DNA of 27,827 bases from assembly GCA_964472195.1 (NCBI GenBank), contig CAYYJH010000035.1, forward strand, positions 1 to 27,827. Direction: 5' to 3'. Position 1 is the first letter of the stretch. Each line of letters opens with the position of its first letter. Both the position numbers and the translations under genes were made by a program. This document shows positions 8,212 to 16,895 of the stretch, one piece after another. Source of the stretch: BS750m-G4 sp964472195 (lineage in GTDB: Bacteria > Bacteroidota > Ignavibacteria > Tepidaquicellales > Tepidaquicellaceae). The notes below the pieces were generated by a model. The model saw only the letters and a list, made by a program, of their open reading frames with translations, ran no database searches and was not told the origin of the DNA.

Positions 8212-8913
8212 TTGCAAAAGCATTCAATACTAAAAAATATTCTGATTGTAGATGACGAGGAAGACATTCTCAAGTTGGTTGAGTACAATTTAATGCAGGA
8301 AGGATTTCAAACCAAAACATCTGCATCTGGTGAGGAAGCGTTAAAGTTGGCAAGGGAAGAACACCCAGATCTAATTGTTCTCGATATTATGCTACCCGGT
8401 ATTGACGGGCTCGACATTTGTAGACTATTGAAAGTTGATTCTGATACAGCCGCGATACCGATATTATTACTCACGGCAAAAGGAGAGGAAGCAGATATCG
8501 TCAAAGGTTTAGATTTAGGTGCGGATGATTATGTTACCAAGCCCTTTAGCCCAAAAGTTTTAGTTGCACGGGTTAAAAGTGTTTTGCGAAGGTATGCACA
8601 ACCAGAAATATCTGAAGATGAAATTATAAAATATAACGAAATATCTCTGCATCCAAGCAAACGGCAGGTTACAGTAAAAGGGGAGTTAATAGATTTAACT
8701 TATACTGAATTTGAAATTTTGCATTTTATAATTCGAAGACTAGGTTGGGTTTTTACGCGGAATGAGATAGTCGATAGAGTGCGTGGTGATAGTTATCATG
8801 TAACGGACCGTTCGGTGGATGTTCAAATAGTAGGATTACGAAAAAAATTAGGGAGTGCTGGTAAGTACATCGAAACTGTTAGAGGTGTTGGTTACCGCTT
8901 TACTGAATTATGA
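8212..8913 (+). CDS. phoB: PhoB-type response regulator, OmpR/PhoB family
   Basis: The 233-residue protein has an N-terminal receiver domain: acidic pair Asp14/Asp15, phosphoacceptor Asp58 in LIVLDIMLPG, Thr88, and Lys110 in VTKPFSP. It is followed by a C-terminal winged-helix DNA-binding domain (DLTYTEFEILHFI...RGVGYRF). The start is TTG: it has GAGGA at 8204-8208, and the next in-frame ATG would cut off the first receiver strand. The stop overlaps the start of the kinase gene by four bases (ATGA), so the two are translationally coupled. The pst genes downstream support PhoB rather than another OmpR-type regulator. It would activate phosphate-starvation genes, probably through the 11-bp-phased repeats at 11051 and 15864. 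Confidence 0.92.
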   Translation: MQKHSILKNILIVDDEEDILKLVEYNLMQEGFQTKTSASGEEALKLAREEHPDLIVLDIMLPGIDGLDICRLLKVDSDTAAIPILLLTAKGEEADIVKGLDLGADDYVTKPFSPKVLVARVKSVLRRYAQPEISEDEIIKYNEISLHPSKRQVTVKGELIDLTYTEFEILHFIIRRLGWVFTRNEIVDRVRGDSYHVTDRSVDVQIVGLRKKLGSAGKYIETVRGVGYRFTEL

Positions 8914-10685
8914 TTAAAAGACGTTTATTCTTCCAAATATTTCCATCCTTCCTTCTAATTATTCTCATAATAGTAATTGCATTAAGCTGGTATGTCTCAA
9001 GTTCGCTTAGATCGTTTTATTTAGATGAGACTTCTTCAAAGTTGGAGGTAAGAGCCAATTTAGTAAGAGAATATTTGTTCAAAAAAAATCTTCTGAATTC
9101 AGAAGATTTAAATATGGAATGCCAGCATTTAGCGGATTTATCTAACACTCGTATCACTGTAGTTTTAAAGACTGGGAAAGTCCTGGCGGATTCTGATGAA
9201 AACCCTTACTTAATGGATAACCACTCAGACCGTTTGGAGATTATCGAAGCATTAAATGGCAGATCTGGTACTTCAATTAGATACAGTTATACACTAAACC
9301 AGGATATGATGTACCTTGCTATTCCTGTAATTGAAAAAGATATGATCGTGGCTGTTGTAAGATTATCCTTCCCGTTGACTTTCATAGAGGAAACACTTTG
9401 GCAAATACAAAAGAGAATAATCATAGGTGGTATTATCATAGCTGTATTGGCAGCATTTGTGAGTTTTTTTATATCAAGGAGAATTAGCATACCGCTGGAA
9501 AGAATAAGGAAAGGTGCAGAAAGCTTTGCAAGAGGGAAGTTCGATAAGAAACTTCAGGGTAGAGGTTCTGTTGAGATATCTTCATTGGCAGAAACTTTGA
9601 ACACAATGGCAAAACAGCTTGACGAAAGGATTAGAACTCTTTCAAAACAGCGTAACGAGCAAGAAGCAATGCTGAGAAGTATGGTAGAAGGTGTGATTGC
9701 TATAGATATGGAAGAAAGGATCATTCTTTTAAATAAAGCGGCTGGCAATTTTTTCCAGATTAACGCAAAGGAATGTTCAAAAAGACTAATAAGTGAAGTT
9801 ATTAGAAATACTTCGTTGCAGGAATTTATTCGGTATGCTTTGAAGAGCAAAAAACGTACTAAAACAGAGATAACAATATTTCAGGAAGAGGAACGTGTAC
9901 TGGAAATCAGGGGAAGTGCCCTGCAAGATTCTAGAGGTACCCAGATCGGTACATTGATTGTGATGAATGATATTACTCAATTCAGGCAATTGGAAAGTAT
10001 GCGTAGTGAGTTCGTTGCGAATGTTTCACATGAATTAAAAACTCCCATTACTTCCATTAAAGGATTTGTGGAAACTCTGCAAGAAGGAGTAGTTAAAGAA
10101 CCTGAGAAGGTGAATCAATTTTTAGATATTATTGCAAAACAGACCAACCGCATGAACGCAATTATAGATGACCTTTTGAATTTATCACGTATAGAACAAC
10201 AAAAGGAGAGTTCTGATATTCAACTAAGTCAAAACAAAATTATCGATATTATTACAGGTGCTGTTCAGGATTGTAGAACTCTGGCTGAGCAGAAACAAAT
10301 TACTATTGAAGTAAATTGTGATGAGACTATATCCTTAAATATTAACCCGGATTTGCTTCAGCAGGCAATTACTAATTTAGTAGATAACTCAATTAAGTAT
10401 AGTGATACTGGAAGTAAGGTAGAAATAACCGTGCTGGAAAAGAAGAAGAAGATTGTGATTTCCATTCAGGATTGGGGATGTGGCATTAGCAGCGAACACC
10501 ATAATAGACTTTTTGAACGCTTTTACAGGGTTGATAAAGCAAGGAGCCAAAAGCACGGCGGCACGGGACTTGGACTAGCAATTGTAAAACATATTGCTGC
10601 TATTCATGATGGAAAAGTAACTGTAGAAAGTGAACCGGGAAAAGGAAGCACGTTTTCGATTCATCTTCCAAAAACAATTATCTGA
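8910..10685 (+). CDS. phoR: PhoR-type sensor histidine kinase
   Basis: The 591-residue membrane kinase has a first transmembrane helix (about 11-30), an extracytoplasmic domain (about 31-168), a second helix (about 169-189) and HAMP (about 190-243). A PAS-like domain (about 255-360) precedes the HisKA domain, with His374 in VSHELKTP, and the ATPase domain. In the ATPase domain the N box has Asn493, the G1 box is DWGCGI, and the G2 box is GTGLGLAIVK. With PhoB it would respond to low external phosphate, receiving the signal through PstSCAB and PhoU rather than by binding phosphate itself. It is longer than E. coli PhoR because of the extracytoplasmic domain, a layout common in Gram-positive PhoR and in Bacteroidota. 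Confidence 0.92.
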   Translation: MIKRRLFFQIFPSFLLIILIIVIALSWYVSSSLRSFYLDETSSKLEVRANLVREYLFKKNLLNSEDLNMECQHLADLSNTRITVVLKTGKVLADSDENPYLMDNHSDRLEIIEALNGRSGTSIRYSYTLNQDMMYLAIPVIEKDMIVAVVRLSFPLTFIEETLWQIQKRIIIGGIIIAVLAAFVSFFISRRISIPLERIRKGAESFARGKFDKKLQGRGSVEISSLAETLNTMAKQLDERIRTLSKQRNEQEAMLRSMVEGVIAIDMEERIILLNKAAGNFFQINAKECSKRLISEVIRNTSLQEFIRYALKSKKRTKTEITIFQEEERVLEIRGSALQDSRGTQIGTLIVMNDITQFRQLESMRSEFVANVSHELKTPITSIKGFVETLQEGVVKEPEKVNQFLDIIAKQTNRMNAIIDDLLNLSRIEQQKESSDIQLSQNKIIDIITGAVQDCRTLAEQKQITIEVNCDETISLNINPDLLQQAITNLVDNSIKYSDTGSKVEITVLEKKKKIVISIQDWGCGISSEHHNRLFERFYRVDKARSQKHGGTGLGLAIVKHIAAIHDGKVTVESEPGKGSTFSIHLPKTII

Positions 10686-11181
10686 GCTTGAAGTTGTTAG
10701 TGAATGACTTTATATCAATTCTTTTCTACATATTTAAACTTTTAATATATTATTATTTATTCTAATTAATATGATATACCTGATGAATATGTGAGAATTT
10801 AAGGAAAGTTAATTATTCTCAAGTTTAGAATAGCAAAATATTACAATACCCCTCCAAAACTTCAGACATGTATTGCAAACTTTTACAACCCAATCCTGTA
10901 ATTTTAGAGCGATTTTTTACTTTTTTTACGTATTTCTATTTTCTGAATAGCATTGCCATGTTAGGATAAAAGGAATCAAATGCTTGAAAAGTCCTTCAAA
11001 AAACAAATATTAATATATTAAGTTTACAACATATAAAATCAAACCAACTTCTAACTACTCACTAACACTATTCTAACACTATCGTTCTATTTTTGTATTA
11101 TAGAACAGGTTAATTTATTATCCCTGTTAAAATTCGAAAATTAAAAAAAAATTATTTTAAAATACTTCTAGGAGAATTCAA
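10686..11181 (+). other. Intergenic region upstream of the TonB-dependent receptor
   Basis: No gene is seen. An inverted repeat TGAGAAT-N16-ATTCTCA lies at 10792-10821, with no T run that would make it a terminator. The functional part is the promoter at 11040-11095 (separate entry). An AGGAG ribosome binding site at 11170-11174 precedes the receptor start. Confidence 0.5.
11040..11095 (+). promoter_or_regulatory. PhoB box array and promoter of the TonB receptor operon
   Basis: Three heptamers, CTAACTA (11051), CTAACAC (11062) and CTAACAC (11073), start at exact 11-bp intervals. A degenerate fourth (CAAACCA) occurs one step upstream at 11040. TATTTTTG at 11088-11095 matches the Bacteroidota -7 element TANNTTTG and begins 15 bp after the start of the last heptamer. 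No -33 TTG is needed if PhoB replaces it. The pstS promoter has the same spacing throughout. Confidence 0.8.
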
Positions 11182-13983
11182 ATGAACAAATTATTAACAG
11201 CATTTTTTATTATTATCATATACCTTGTTGCATCTGATACATCCGCACAGAGCATAAAAGGAAAGGTAATTGATGCTACAAATTCGGAACCTTTAGTAGG
11301 AGCAACGATTAAAATTGTCGGGACTAATATGGGTGCAATATCTGATGTTGATGGTAAATACTCAGTCGATGGTATGAATGCTGGTATTTATGATATAAAA
11401 GTTACTTACATTGGATACACGAGTAAATTATATAAAAGCATTAATGTATCGAAGGGTGATGTTGTTAAATTGAATGTGGTTATGGAAGTTAATGGTTTAA
11501 CGACAGATGTAATTACCGTTGAAGCAACCCTTACAATGGCTAATGAACAAGCTTTACTTATCGAGCAGAAAAATTCGGATAATGTTCAGGATGGAATCAG
11601 CGAACAGCAAATTAAAAGAGCACCCGATGCGGCAGCTTCCGATGTTCTAAAGAGAGTAACAGGAATTTCGATTGTAAACGATAAATATGTACTCGTAAGA
11701 GGAACGTCCGAAAGGTATAACAATACAATGCTTAACGGTGTACTGCTTCCCTCAACTGATCCCAATAAGAAATCTTTTTCGTTTGATTTATTTCCTTCGA
11801 ATCTGCTTGAAAATGTTATAGTATCGAAAACGTTTACACCTGACCAGCCAGCAAATTATTCTGGTGGATTGGTTCAAATCAATACAAAAGACTTCCCAGA
11901 AAATTTAACAATGAATTACAGCTCAACGGGAGGTTATAACACACTCACAAGTACAAAATCTTTTTCGACATATGATGCTTCAAACAAAAGCTTTCTTTTT
12001 CTTAATCTTGGTTTAGACGATAGTAGAATGCTTCCTTCGAATATTCCTTCAACACAAATCAAAAATAATAATTTCAATAGAGAACAATTACGAGATTTCA
12101 GCCGCTCTTTTAAAAACAATTGGGCTCAAAACGACATAAAAGCTCCTCTTAATACAGGTTTAGCTTTGTCAATTGGTAACTCATACAAATTAGGTAATAT
12201 TCCTATAGGTTTTCTCGCTGCTTATTCTTATAAGAGTTCGTATTCGAATAAAGTAATTAACAGGGATGAGTATAATACTGATTACACAAAGATAATTAGC
12301 TATGCAGGGACTAATTTTCAGAACTCAATTCTCTGGGGAGGTTTATTAAACCTTAACGCAAAACTTAATGAGTATAATAAAATAAGTTTAAAAGCCACAT
12401 ACACTCTTAGTTCGGATGATGAAACGGAATATTACAATGGTTATATCAATGGACTATCAGGCTCTGATTACTTTGACAGGCAGCTATATATAATGAGATT
12501 CGTGCAGAGAAATTTACTTTCGGCACAGCTTTTTGGTGAACATGTAATAACGAATCTGAACCATTTAAAGTTTGATTGGAACGCGTCATACTCATCTACA
12601 ATAATGAATCAGCCGGATGTGAAGACAATGACTTACCAGAGGGAGTTTGGTACGCAAGATCCGTTTTATGCAGCTATTAATCCAAACTTTGGTAACACTT
12701 ATGCAGGCGGAAGGTTTTTTTCTAATTTATCCGATATAAACAGAAGCTTTGCTTTAAATATTGAGATTCCTTTCAAATTTAATTTACCATTTATTAGTGA
12801 TGAAACATCAAATTCGAAGTTAAAAATCGGGGGACTTGGGAATGGTACAAGAAGGAATTTCAACGCCAGGAATTTTGGAGTTGCGTATTATATCGGAATG
12901 CCGTTTAACATTCTTTATGAACCTATTAATGAGATATTTAAGCCTGAGAATTTCGATGTCAATAAACTCTTTTATGATGAGCTAACGCGAGAAACAGACA
13001 CCTATAACGCAAGCGAAAACATTTATGCAATGTACTCAATGCTTGATATTCCTGTTAGCAAGTTAAGGTTTATTCTTGGTGCAAGATATGAATATTCTGA
13101 GCAGAGAGTTAACACTCTTGGTATTATTGGTGAACCAGTAAGCAATTACTTAAAGAATGTAGACGTATTGCCTTCAGTTAATGTAGTCTATAAATTAAAC
13201 GAAGCTTCCAATATAAGAGCCAGTTATTCTCAGACTATATCAAGGCCTGAGCTCAGAGAGATTGCACCATTTTCTTATGTTGATTTTGTAACCAGCACAC
13301 AGGTATTTGGGAATTCAGTTGACTTGCACAGGACATTGGTCAGGAATTATGACTTGAGATATGAAGTATTTCCAAATCCTGGAGAAATAATATCAGTTAG
13401 TTTATTTTACAAATATATCGATGCGCCGATTGAGGAGGTATTCGTTCCTACTTCAACCAATAGAATTAAATCTTTTGAGAATGCTGAAAATGGAGCGGAC
13501 AATTATGGTGTTGAAATTGAGTTAAGAAAAAATCTTGGTTTTATCAGTAGATACCTGAAAGACCTCTCCCTGAATAGCAATTTAACTCTTGTAAGCTCGA
13601 AGGTCAACCTTGAAGGGACAGGAACTGTTGCGACCAAGAAGGAACGAAGAATGCAGGGTCAATCACCTTATATGGTAAACGTTGGACTCTTCTATGACAA
13701 CTATGATATTGGTGCAGGGGTGAGTCTTGTTTACAACAGGTTTGGAGATAGGATTTCAGAGGTTGGATTGAATGGGTATGAGGATACAAGGGAGAAAGAA
13801 AAGAATCTCATAGACATAACGATAACAAAGAAAATATTCGATAATTTTGAAGTAAAGTTTTCGATAAATGATATATTAAATCAAGACCATATTTACTTAC
13901 AAGAGATCAATGGAAAAGATGAAGTTGTAAGAAGATATAAATCAGGAACAGGATACTCGTTAGGAGTTTCGTTCAAATACTAA
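11182..13983 (+). CDS. TonB-dependent outer-membrane receptor, Pho-controlled
   Basis: The 933-residue protein has a signal peptide (cleavage near SAQ, residue 23) and a carboxypeptidase-regulatory-like beta domain at about 25-105 (KGKVIDATNSEPLVGATI...DGKYSVDGM). A TonB plug follows at about 125-240, with LVRGTSERYNNTMLNGVLLP, then a 22-strand-type barrel to an aromatic C-terminus (GVSFKY). It would import a bound substrate across the outer membrane using TonB-ExbBD energy; those genes are not in the window. A clear AGGAG site fixes the start. The PhoB-type promoter upstream and the T9SS protein 34 bases downstream suggest a phosphorus-containing ligand. There is no SusD-like partner. The ligand cannot be told from sequence. 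Confidence 0.9.
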   Translation: MNKLLTAFFIIIIYLVASDTSAQSIKGKVIDATNSEPLVGATIKIVGTNMGAISDVDGKYSVDGMNAGIYDIKVTYIGYTSKLYKSINVSKGDVVKLNVVMEVNGLTTDVITVEATLTMANEQALLIEQKNSDNVQDGISEQQIKRAPDAAASDVLKRVTGISIVNDKYVLVRGTSERYNNTMLNGVLLPSTDPNKKSFSFDLFPSNLLENVIVSKTFTPDQPANYSGGLVQINTKDFPENLTMNYSSTGGYNTLTSTKSFSTYDASNKSFLFLNLGLDDSRMLPSNIPSTQIKNNNFNREQLRDFSRSFKNNWAQNDIKAPLNTGLALSIGNSYKLGNIPIGFLAAYSYKSSYSNKVINRDEYNTDYTKIISYAGTNFQNSILWGGLLNLNAKLNEYNKISLKATYTLSSDDETEYYNGYINGLSGSDYFDRQLYIMRFVQRNLLSAQLFGEHVITNLNHLKFDWNASYSSTIMNQPDVKTMTYQREFGTQDPFYAAINPNFGNTYAGGRFFSNLSDINRSFALNIEIPFKFNLPFISDETSNSKLKIGGLGNGTRRNFNARNFGVAYYIGMPFNILYEPINEIFKPENFDVNKLFYDELTRETDTYNASENIYAMYSMLDIPVSKLRFILGARYEYSEQRVNTLGIIGEPVSNYLKNVDVLPSVNVVYKLNEASNIRASYSQTISRPELREIAPFSYVDFVTSTQVFGNSVDLHRTLVRNYDLRYEVFPNPGEIISVSLFYKYIDAPIEEVFVPTSTNRIKSFENAENGADNYGVEIELRKNLGFISRYLKDLSLNSNLTLVSSKVNLEGTGTVATKKERRMQGQSPYMVNVGLFYDNYDIGAGVSLVYNRFGDRISEVGLNGYEDTREKEKNLIDITITKKIFDNFEVKFSINDILNQDHIYLQEINGKDEVVRRYKSGTGYSLGVSFKY

Positions 13984-14017
13984 TAAAAACCTTATTATAA
14001 ACTATAGAAAGGAAAAA

Positions 14018-15664
14018 ATGAAAAAAGCAATCTTAATTTTCACTCTTTTGCTCTGTATGAGCAATCTCGCTTTATCTCAGGGTTGGGATTCAACAACCTT
14101 GAATAACAACAACATCACTTCCAGTATAACTTTGAATGCTTCAATAAAGTATATAATGAAGGGATTTGTTTATGTAAAACCACCGGCAGTTCTTACAATA
14201 CCGGCTGGTACCGTGATTTATGGCGACAAAGCAACTACAGGAACGCTGCTCATCGAAAGAGGTGCACAGATAATGGCAAACGGTACAGCAACACATCCGA
14301 TAATCTTTACAAGCCGTCTTGACACCGGGCAAAGAGGACCCGGAGATTGGGGCGGAATCATATTGTTAGGTAAAGCTGAAATTAATACAGTAAGTGGTGC
14401 AGATACTGCTGCTATTGAAGGTATACCCGTGTATGTCCAGCCTGCTTACTACGGTGGTCATGATAATTCTGATAACTCCGGTGTATTAAGGTATGTCAGA
14501 ATTGAATTCCCTGGAATTAACCTTACCGGGGTAAGCGGTAACGAGATCAACGGTCTTACAATGGGAGGGATAGGAAGCGGAACAACAATTGAATACGTTC
14601 AGGTGAGCTATTCAGGGGATGACTCCTATGAATGGTTCGGCGGAACAGTTAATTGCAAATATTTAATTTCTTATAAATGCGTTGATGATGGTTTCGATAC
14701 AGATAATGGATACAGAGGGAATTTACAGTTTTTAATTGACGTAAAGGATAGTAATATTGCGGATATCAGCGGTACAAATGGTTTTGAAAGTGATAACAAT
14801 GCTAACAGTCCGGTAAACTTTAACACACCCAGAACAAAGCCAATATTTAGCAATGTAACCTTGGTTGGACCATTAAGAACTTTGTCTACAAGTGTTAATC
14901 CTAATCATAAAAGAGGTATACATATAAGAAGGAACACATTGTTGAATGTTTTTAACTCAATTATTATGGGATTCAAAACTGGAACCAGGTTTGACGGTTC
15001 AGGGGTAGCTAATGCCTGTAATGGTGACACAATTTCTTTTAAAAGTCTTATATATGCAGGTAATGTAACATTAGCTGACACGAATGCTATGAATGGTAAT
15101 GGTTTTTATGGACCTACTTTTATACAAACCGGTTCTTTTAATAACAGGGTCTTTAACACAAATGCGGAACTCAACCTGCAGAATCCTTATGGTTATGAAA
15201 ACAACGGAAGCTGGATGCCATTAACAGGTTCTCCTGCTCTTACAGGAGGTAACTTTACCTATTCAAACCTAAGTGATCCATTCTTTACACAAACGACATT
15301 TGTTGGTGCATTTGGTACAATTGATTGGACAGCAAACTGGGCACAGTTCAACCCTACTCATTATGTTATAGGTATAAAAAAAATATCGTTAGAAGTACCG
15401 TCCGAATTTCAGCTATCGCAAAATTATCCAAATCCATTCAACCCAACGACAAAGATTAATTTCGCAGTTCCAAAAACTGGATTTGTTACATTGAAAGTAT
15501 ATGATGTAACCGGAAAGGAAATTGCAAACCTTCTAAATCAAAATCTTACAACTGGTTCTTATGAGTATGAATTTAACGCTTCGGGTTTAACCACGGGTAT
15601 TTATTTTTATACTCTCAGCGGAGAAAATTTTAGAGAAACAAAGAAAATGATGCTCGTTAAATAA
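14018..15664 (+). CDS. T9SS-sorted secreted beta-helix-like protein, partner of the TonB receptor
   Basis: The 548-residue protein has a signal peptide (cleavage near LALSQ, residue 21). A Gly/Asn/Thr-rich body suggests a right-handed beta-helix (VLTIPAGTVIYGDKAT, GTLLIERGAQIMANGTA, WGGIILLGKAEIN). An acidic patch (VDDGFDTDNGYRG) could bind a metal. The last 85 or so residues are a type A T9SS sorting domain (QNYPNPFNPTT, then GKEIANLL and GIYFYTLSG, ending KKMMLVK). It should be exported by Sec, then by T9SS, and attached to or released from the cell surface. It is 34 bases after the receptor with AAAGGA before its ATG, so it shares the Pho-type promoter. No phosphatase motif was recognised. 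It may capture ligand for the receptor, but this is inferred only from context. Confidence 0.85.
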   Translation: MKKAILIFTLLLCMSNLALSQGWDSTTLNNNNITSSITLNASIKYIMKGFVYVKPPAVLTIPAGTVIYGDKATTGTLLIERGAQIMANGTATHPIIFTSRLDTGQRGPGDWGGIILLGKAEINTVSGADTAAIEGIPVYVQPAYYGGHDNSDNSGVLRYVRIEFPGINLTGVSGNEINGLTMGGIGSGTTIEYVQVSYSGDDSYEWFGGTVNCKYLISYKCVDDGFDTDNGYRGNLQFLIDVKDSNIADISGTNGFESDNNANSPVNFNTPRTKPIFSNVTLVGPLRTLSTSVNPNHKRGIHIRRNTLLNVFNSIIMGFKTGTRFDGSGVANACNGDTISFKSLIYAGNVTLADTNAMNGNGFYGPTFIQTGSFNNRVFNTNAELNLQNPYGYENNGSWMPLTGSPALTGGNFTYSNLSDPFFTQTTFVGAFGTIDWTANWAQFNPTHYVIGIKKISLEVPSEFQLSQNYPNPFNPTTKINFAVPKTGFVTLKVYDVTGKEIANLLNQNLTTGSYEYEFNASGLTTGIYFYTLSGENFRETKKMMLVK

Positions 15665-15699
15665 CATTGCTCTTTCTCCTAGAAGAAGCTACGTCAGCG

Positions 15700-15736
15700 A
15701 TCCGCTCTGTTAATTATTGCAGGGCGGATTTTTTTA
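15700..15736 (+). terminator. Rho-independent terminator after the T9SS protein gene
   Basis: ATCCGCTCTG (15700-15709) pairs with CAGGGCGGAT (15720-15729) through 10 bp with one G-U, a 10-base loop, then a run of T. It ends the receptor/T9SS operon, so pstS must use its own promoter. Confidence 0.9.
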
Positions 15737-15852
15737 TATCTGGTTTATACTTAAGGAACAAAACGTTTATTAAGTAGTTGTATAATTTCATCAATAAAGT
15801 TAAATGGAATCAGAAATTATGTGAACTTAAGGTAGTAATTTCTCACAATATT

Positions 15853-15908
15853 TAAACCAATATCTAACAATTCCCTAACACAATTCTAACAATACTTCTT
15901 TATTTTTG
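15853..15908 (+). promoter_or_regulatory. PhoB box array and promoter of pstSCAB-phoU
   Basis: Heptamers CTAACAA (15864), CTAACAC (15875) and CTAACAA (15886) are phased at exactly 11 bp, with a degenerate copy (TAAACCA) at 15853. TATTTTTG at 15901-15908 starts 15 bp after the start of the third heptamer. AAACCAA also lies 10 bp before the first heptamer in both promoters. The match in spacing with 11040-11095, amid otherwise different sequence, argues for a common activator. Confidence 0.83.
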
Positions 15909-16002
15909 TAAAAACAAAGTATAAGAATTTGTTATTCCTATACTGCTTTAAATAAAAACCATTAAATATTTTTAAAAACAAAAATGGGAAGGAAAATTTG
16001 CA

Positions 16003-16869
16003 ATGAATAAAATCATTAGCACCATCATATCGATGTCTTTAATTATGTTGTTGTTTAATGCTTGCGGAAAAAAGGATACTAATGATAATACAGAAGTGAA
16101 ATATATAACCATTAAAGGATCGGATACTATGGTTCATCTTGTAAGCACTTGGGCTGAAGCTTACATGAAAGTTAATCCGAAATCTGACGTTTCTGTTACA
16201 GGAGGCGGTTCGGGTACCGGTATAGCCGCATTGTTAAATGGGACAACAGATATTTGTATGGCGTCTCGTAAAATTAAACAAAAAGAATTAGACCAGGCAA
16301 ACGAACAAAACATAAAGCCTGAAGAGTTTGTTGTTGCAAGAGATGGAATCGCTGTTGTTGTAAATCCGGAAAACCCGGTTAGCGATCTTACAATTGAACA
16401 AATTGGAAAAATTTATACTGGAGCATATACAAATTGGAATCAGGTAGGCGGTCCTGAACAGCCTATTATTGTGCTTTCCCGTGAATCAAGTTCCGGTACG
16501 TATGTTTTTTTTCAGGAACATGTATTGAAAAAGTCAGATTATACAAAAGAAGCAAGACTCATGCCTTCAACCTCAGCTATTATACAATCTGTTACTCAGG
16601 ATAAGTGGGCGATTGGTTATGTAGGCTTGGGTTATGCATTAGAAGCAAAAGGAAAAGTTAAAATGCTTACAGTAAAAGAAACAGAAAACTCAGATGCTGT
16701 AACTCCATCAGTAGAAACAGTTCAATCGGGAGTTTATCCAATCTCCAGACCTTTACATTTATATACAAACGGAAGTCCTACAGGTGAGGTTAAGAATATT
16801 ATCGATTTTTGCTTATCAAAGGAAGGGCAACAAATTGTTCTCGATAAAGGTTATGTACCTGTTAAATAA
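16003..16869 (+). CDS. pstS: Phosphate ABC transporter substrate-binding lipoprotein PstS
   Basis: The 288-residue protein starts with a lipoprotein signal ending in the lipobox LFNAC (lipidated Cys21). The mature part has the periplasmic phosphate-binding fold, with KGSDTMVHL near residue 38, the loop TGGGSGTGIAALLNG near 66 and RESSSGTYVFF near 166. These supply the Ser/Thr/Gly main-chain and side-chain phosphate ligands known in PstS. It delivers phosphate to PstCA in the inner membrane. It is first in the pst operon, behind a Pho-type promoter, with AAGGA before the ATG. Confidence 0.95.
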   Translation: MNKIISTIISMSLIMLLFNACGKKDTNDNTEVKYITIKGSDTMVHLVSTWAEAYMKVNPKSDVSVTGGGSGTGIAALLNGTTDICMASRKIKQKELDQANEQNIKPEEFVVARDGIAVVVNPENPVSDLTIEQIGKIYTGAYTNWNQVGGPEQPIIVLSRESSSGTYVFFQEHVLKKSDYTKEARLMPSTSAIIQSVTQDKWAIGYVGLGYALEAKGKVKMLTVKETENSDAVTPSVETVQSGVYPISRPLHLYTNGSPTGEVKNIIDFCLSKEGQQIVLDKGYVPVK

Positions 16870-16895
16870 AATAGCGTTGTACAAAATTATTACAT

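Larger units (their letters stand above)
15665..16002 (+). other. Intergenic region between the receptor operon and pstS
   Basis: No gene is seen. It holds the terminator at 15700-15736 and the Pho-box promoter at 15853-15908. Between them is a perfect inverted repeat AGAAATTA-N16-TAATTTCT (15812-15843), 20 bp before the first heptamer. An AAGGA ribosome binding site precedes the pstS ATG. Confidence 0.6.
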
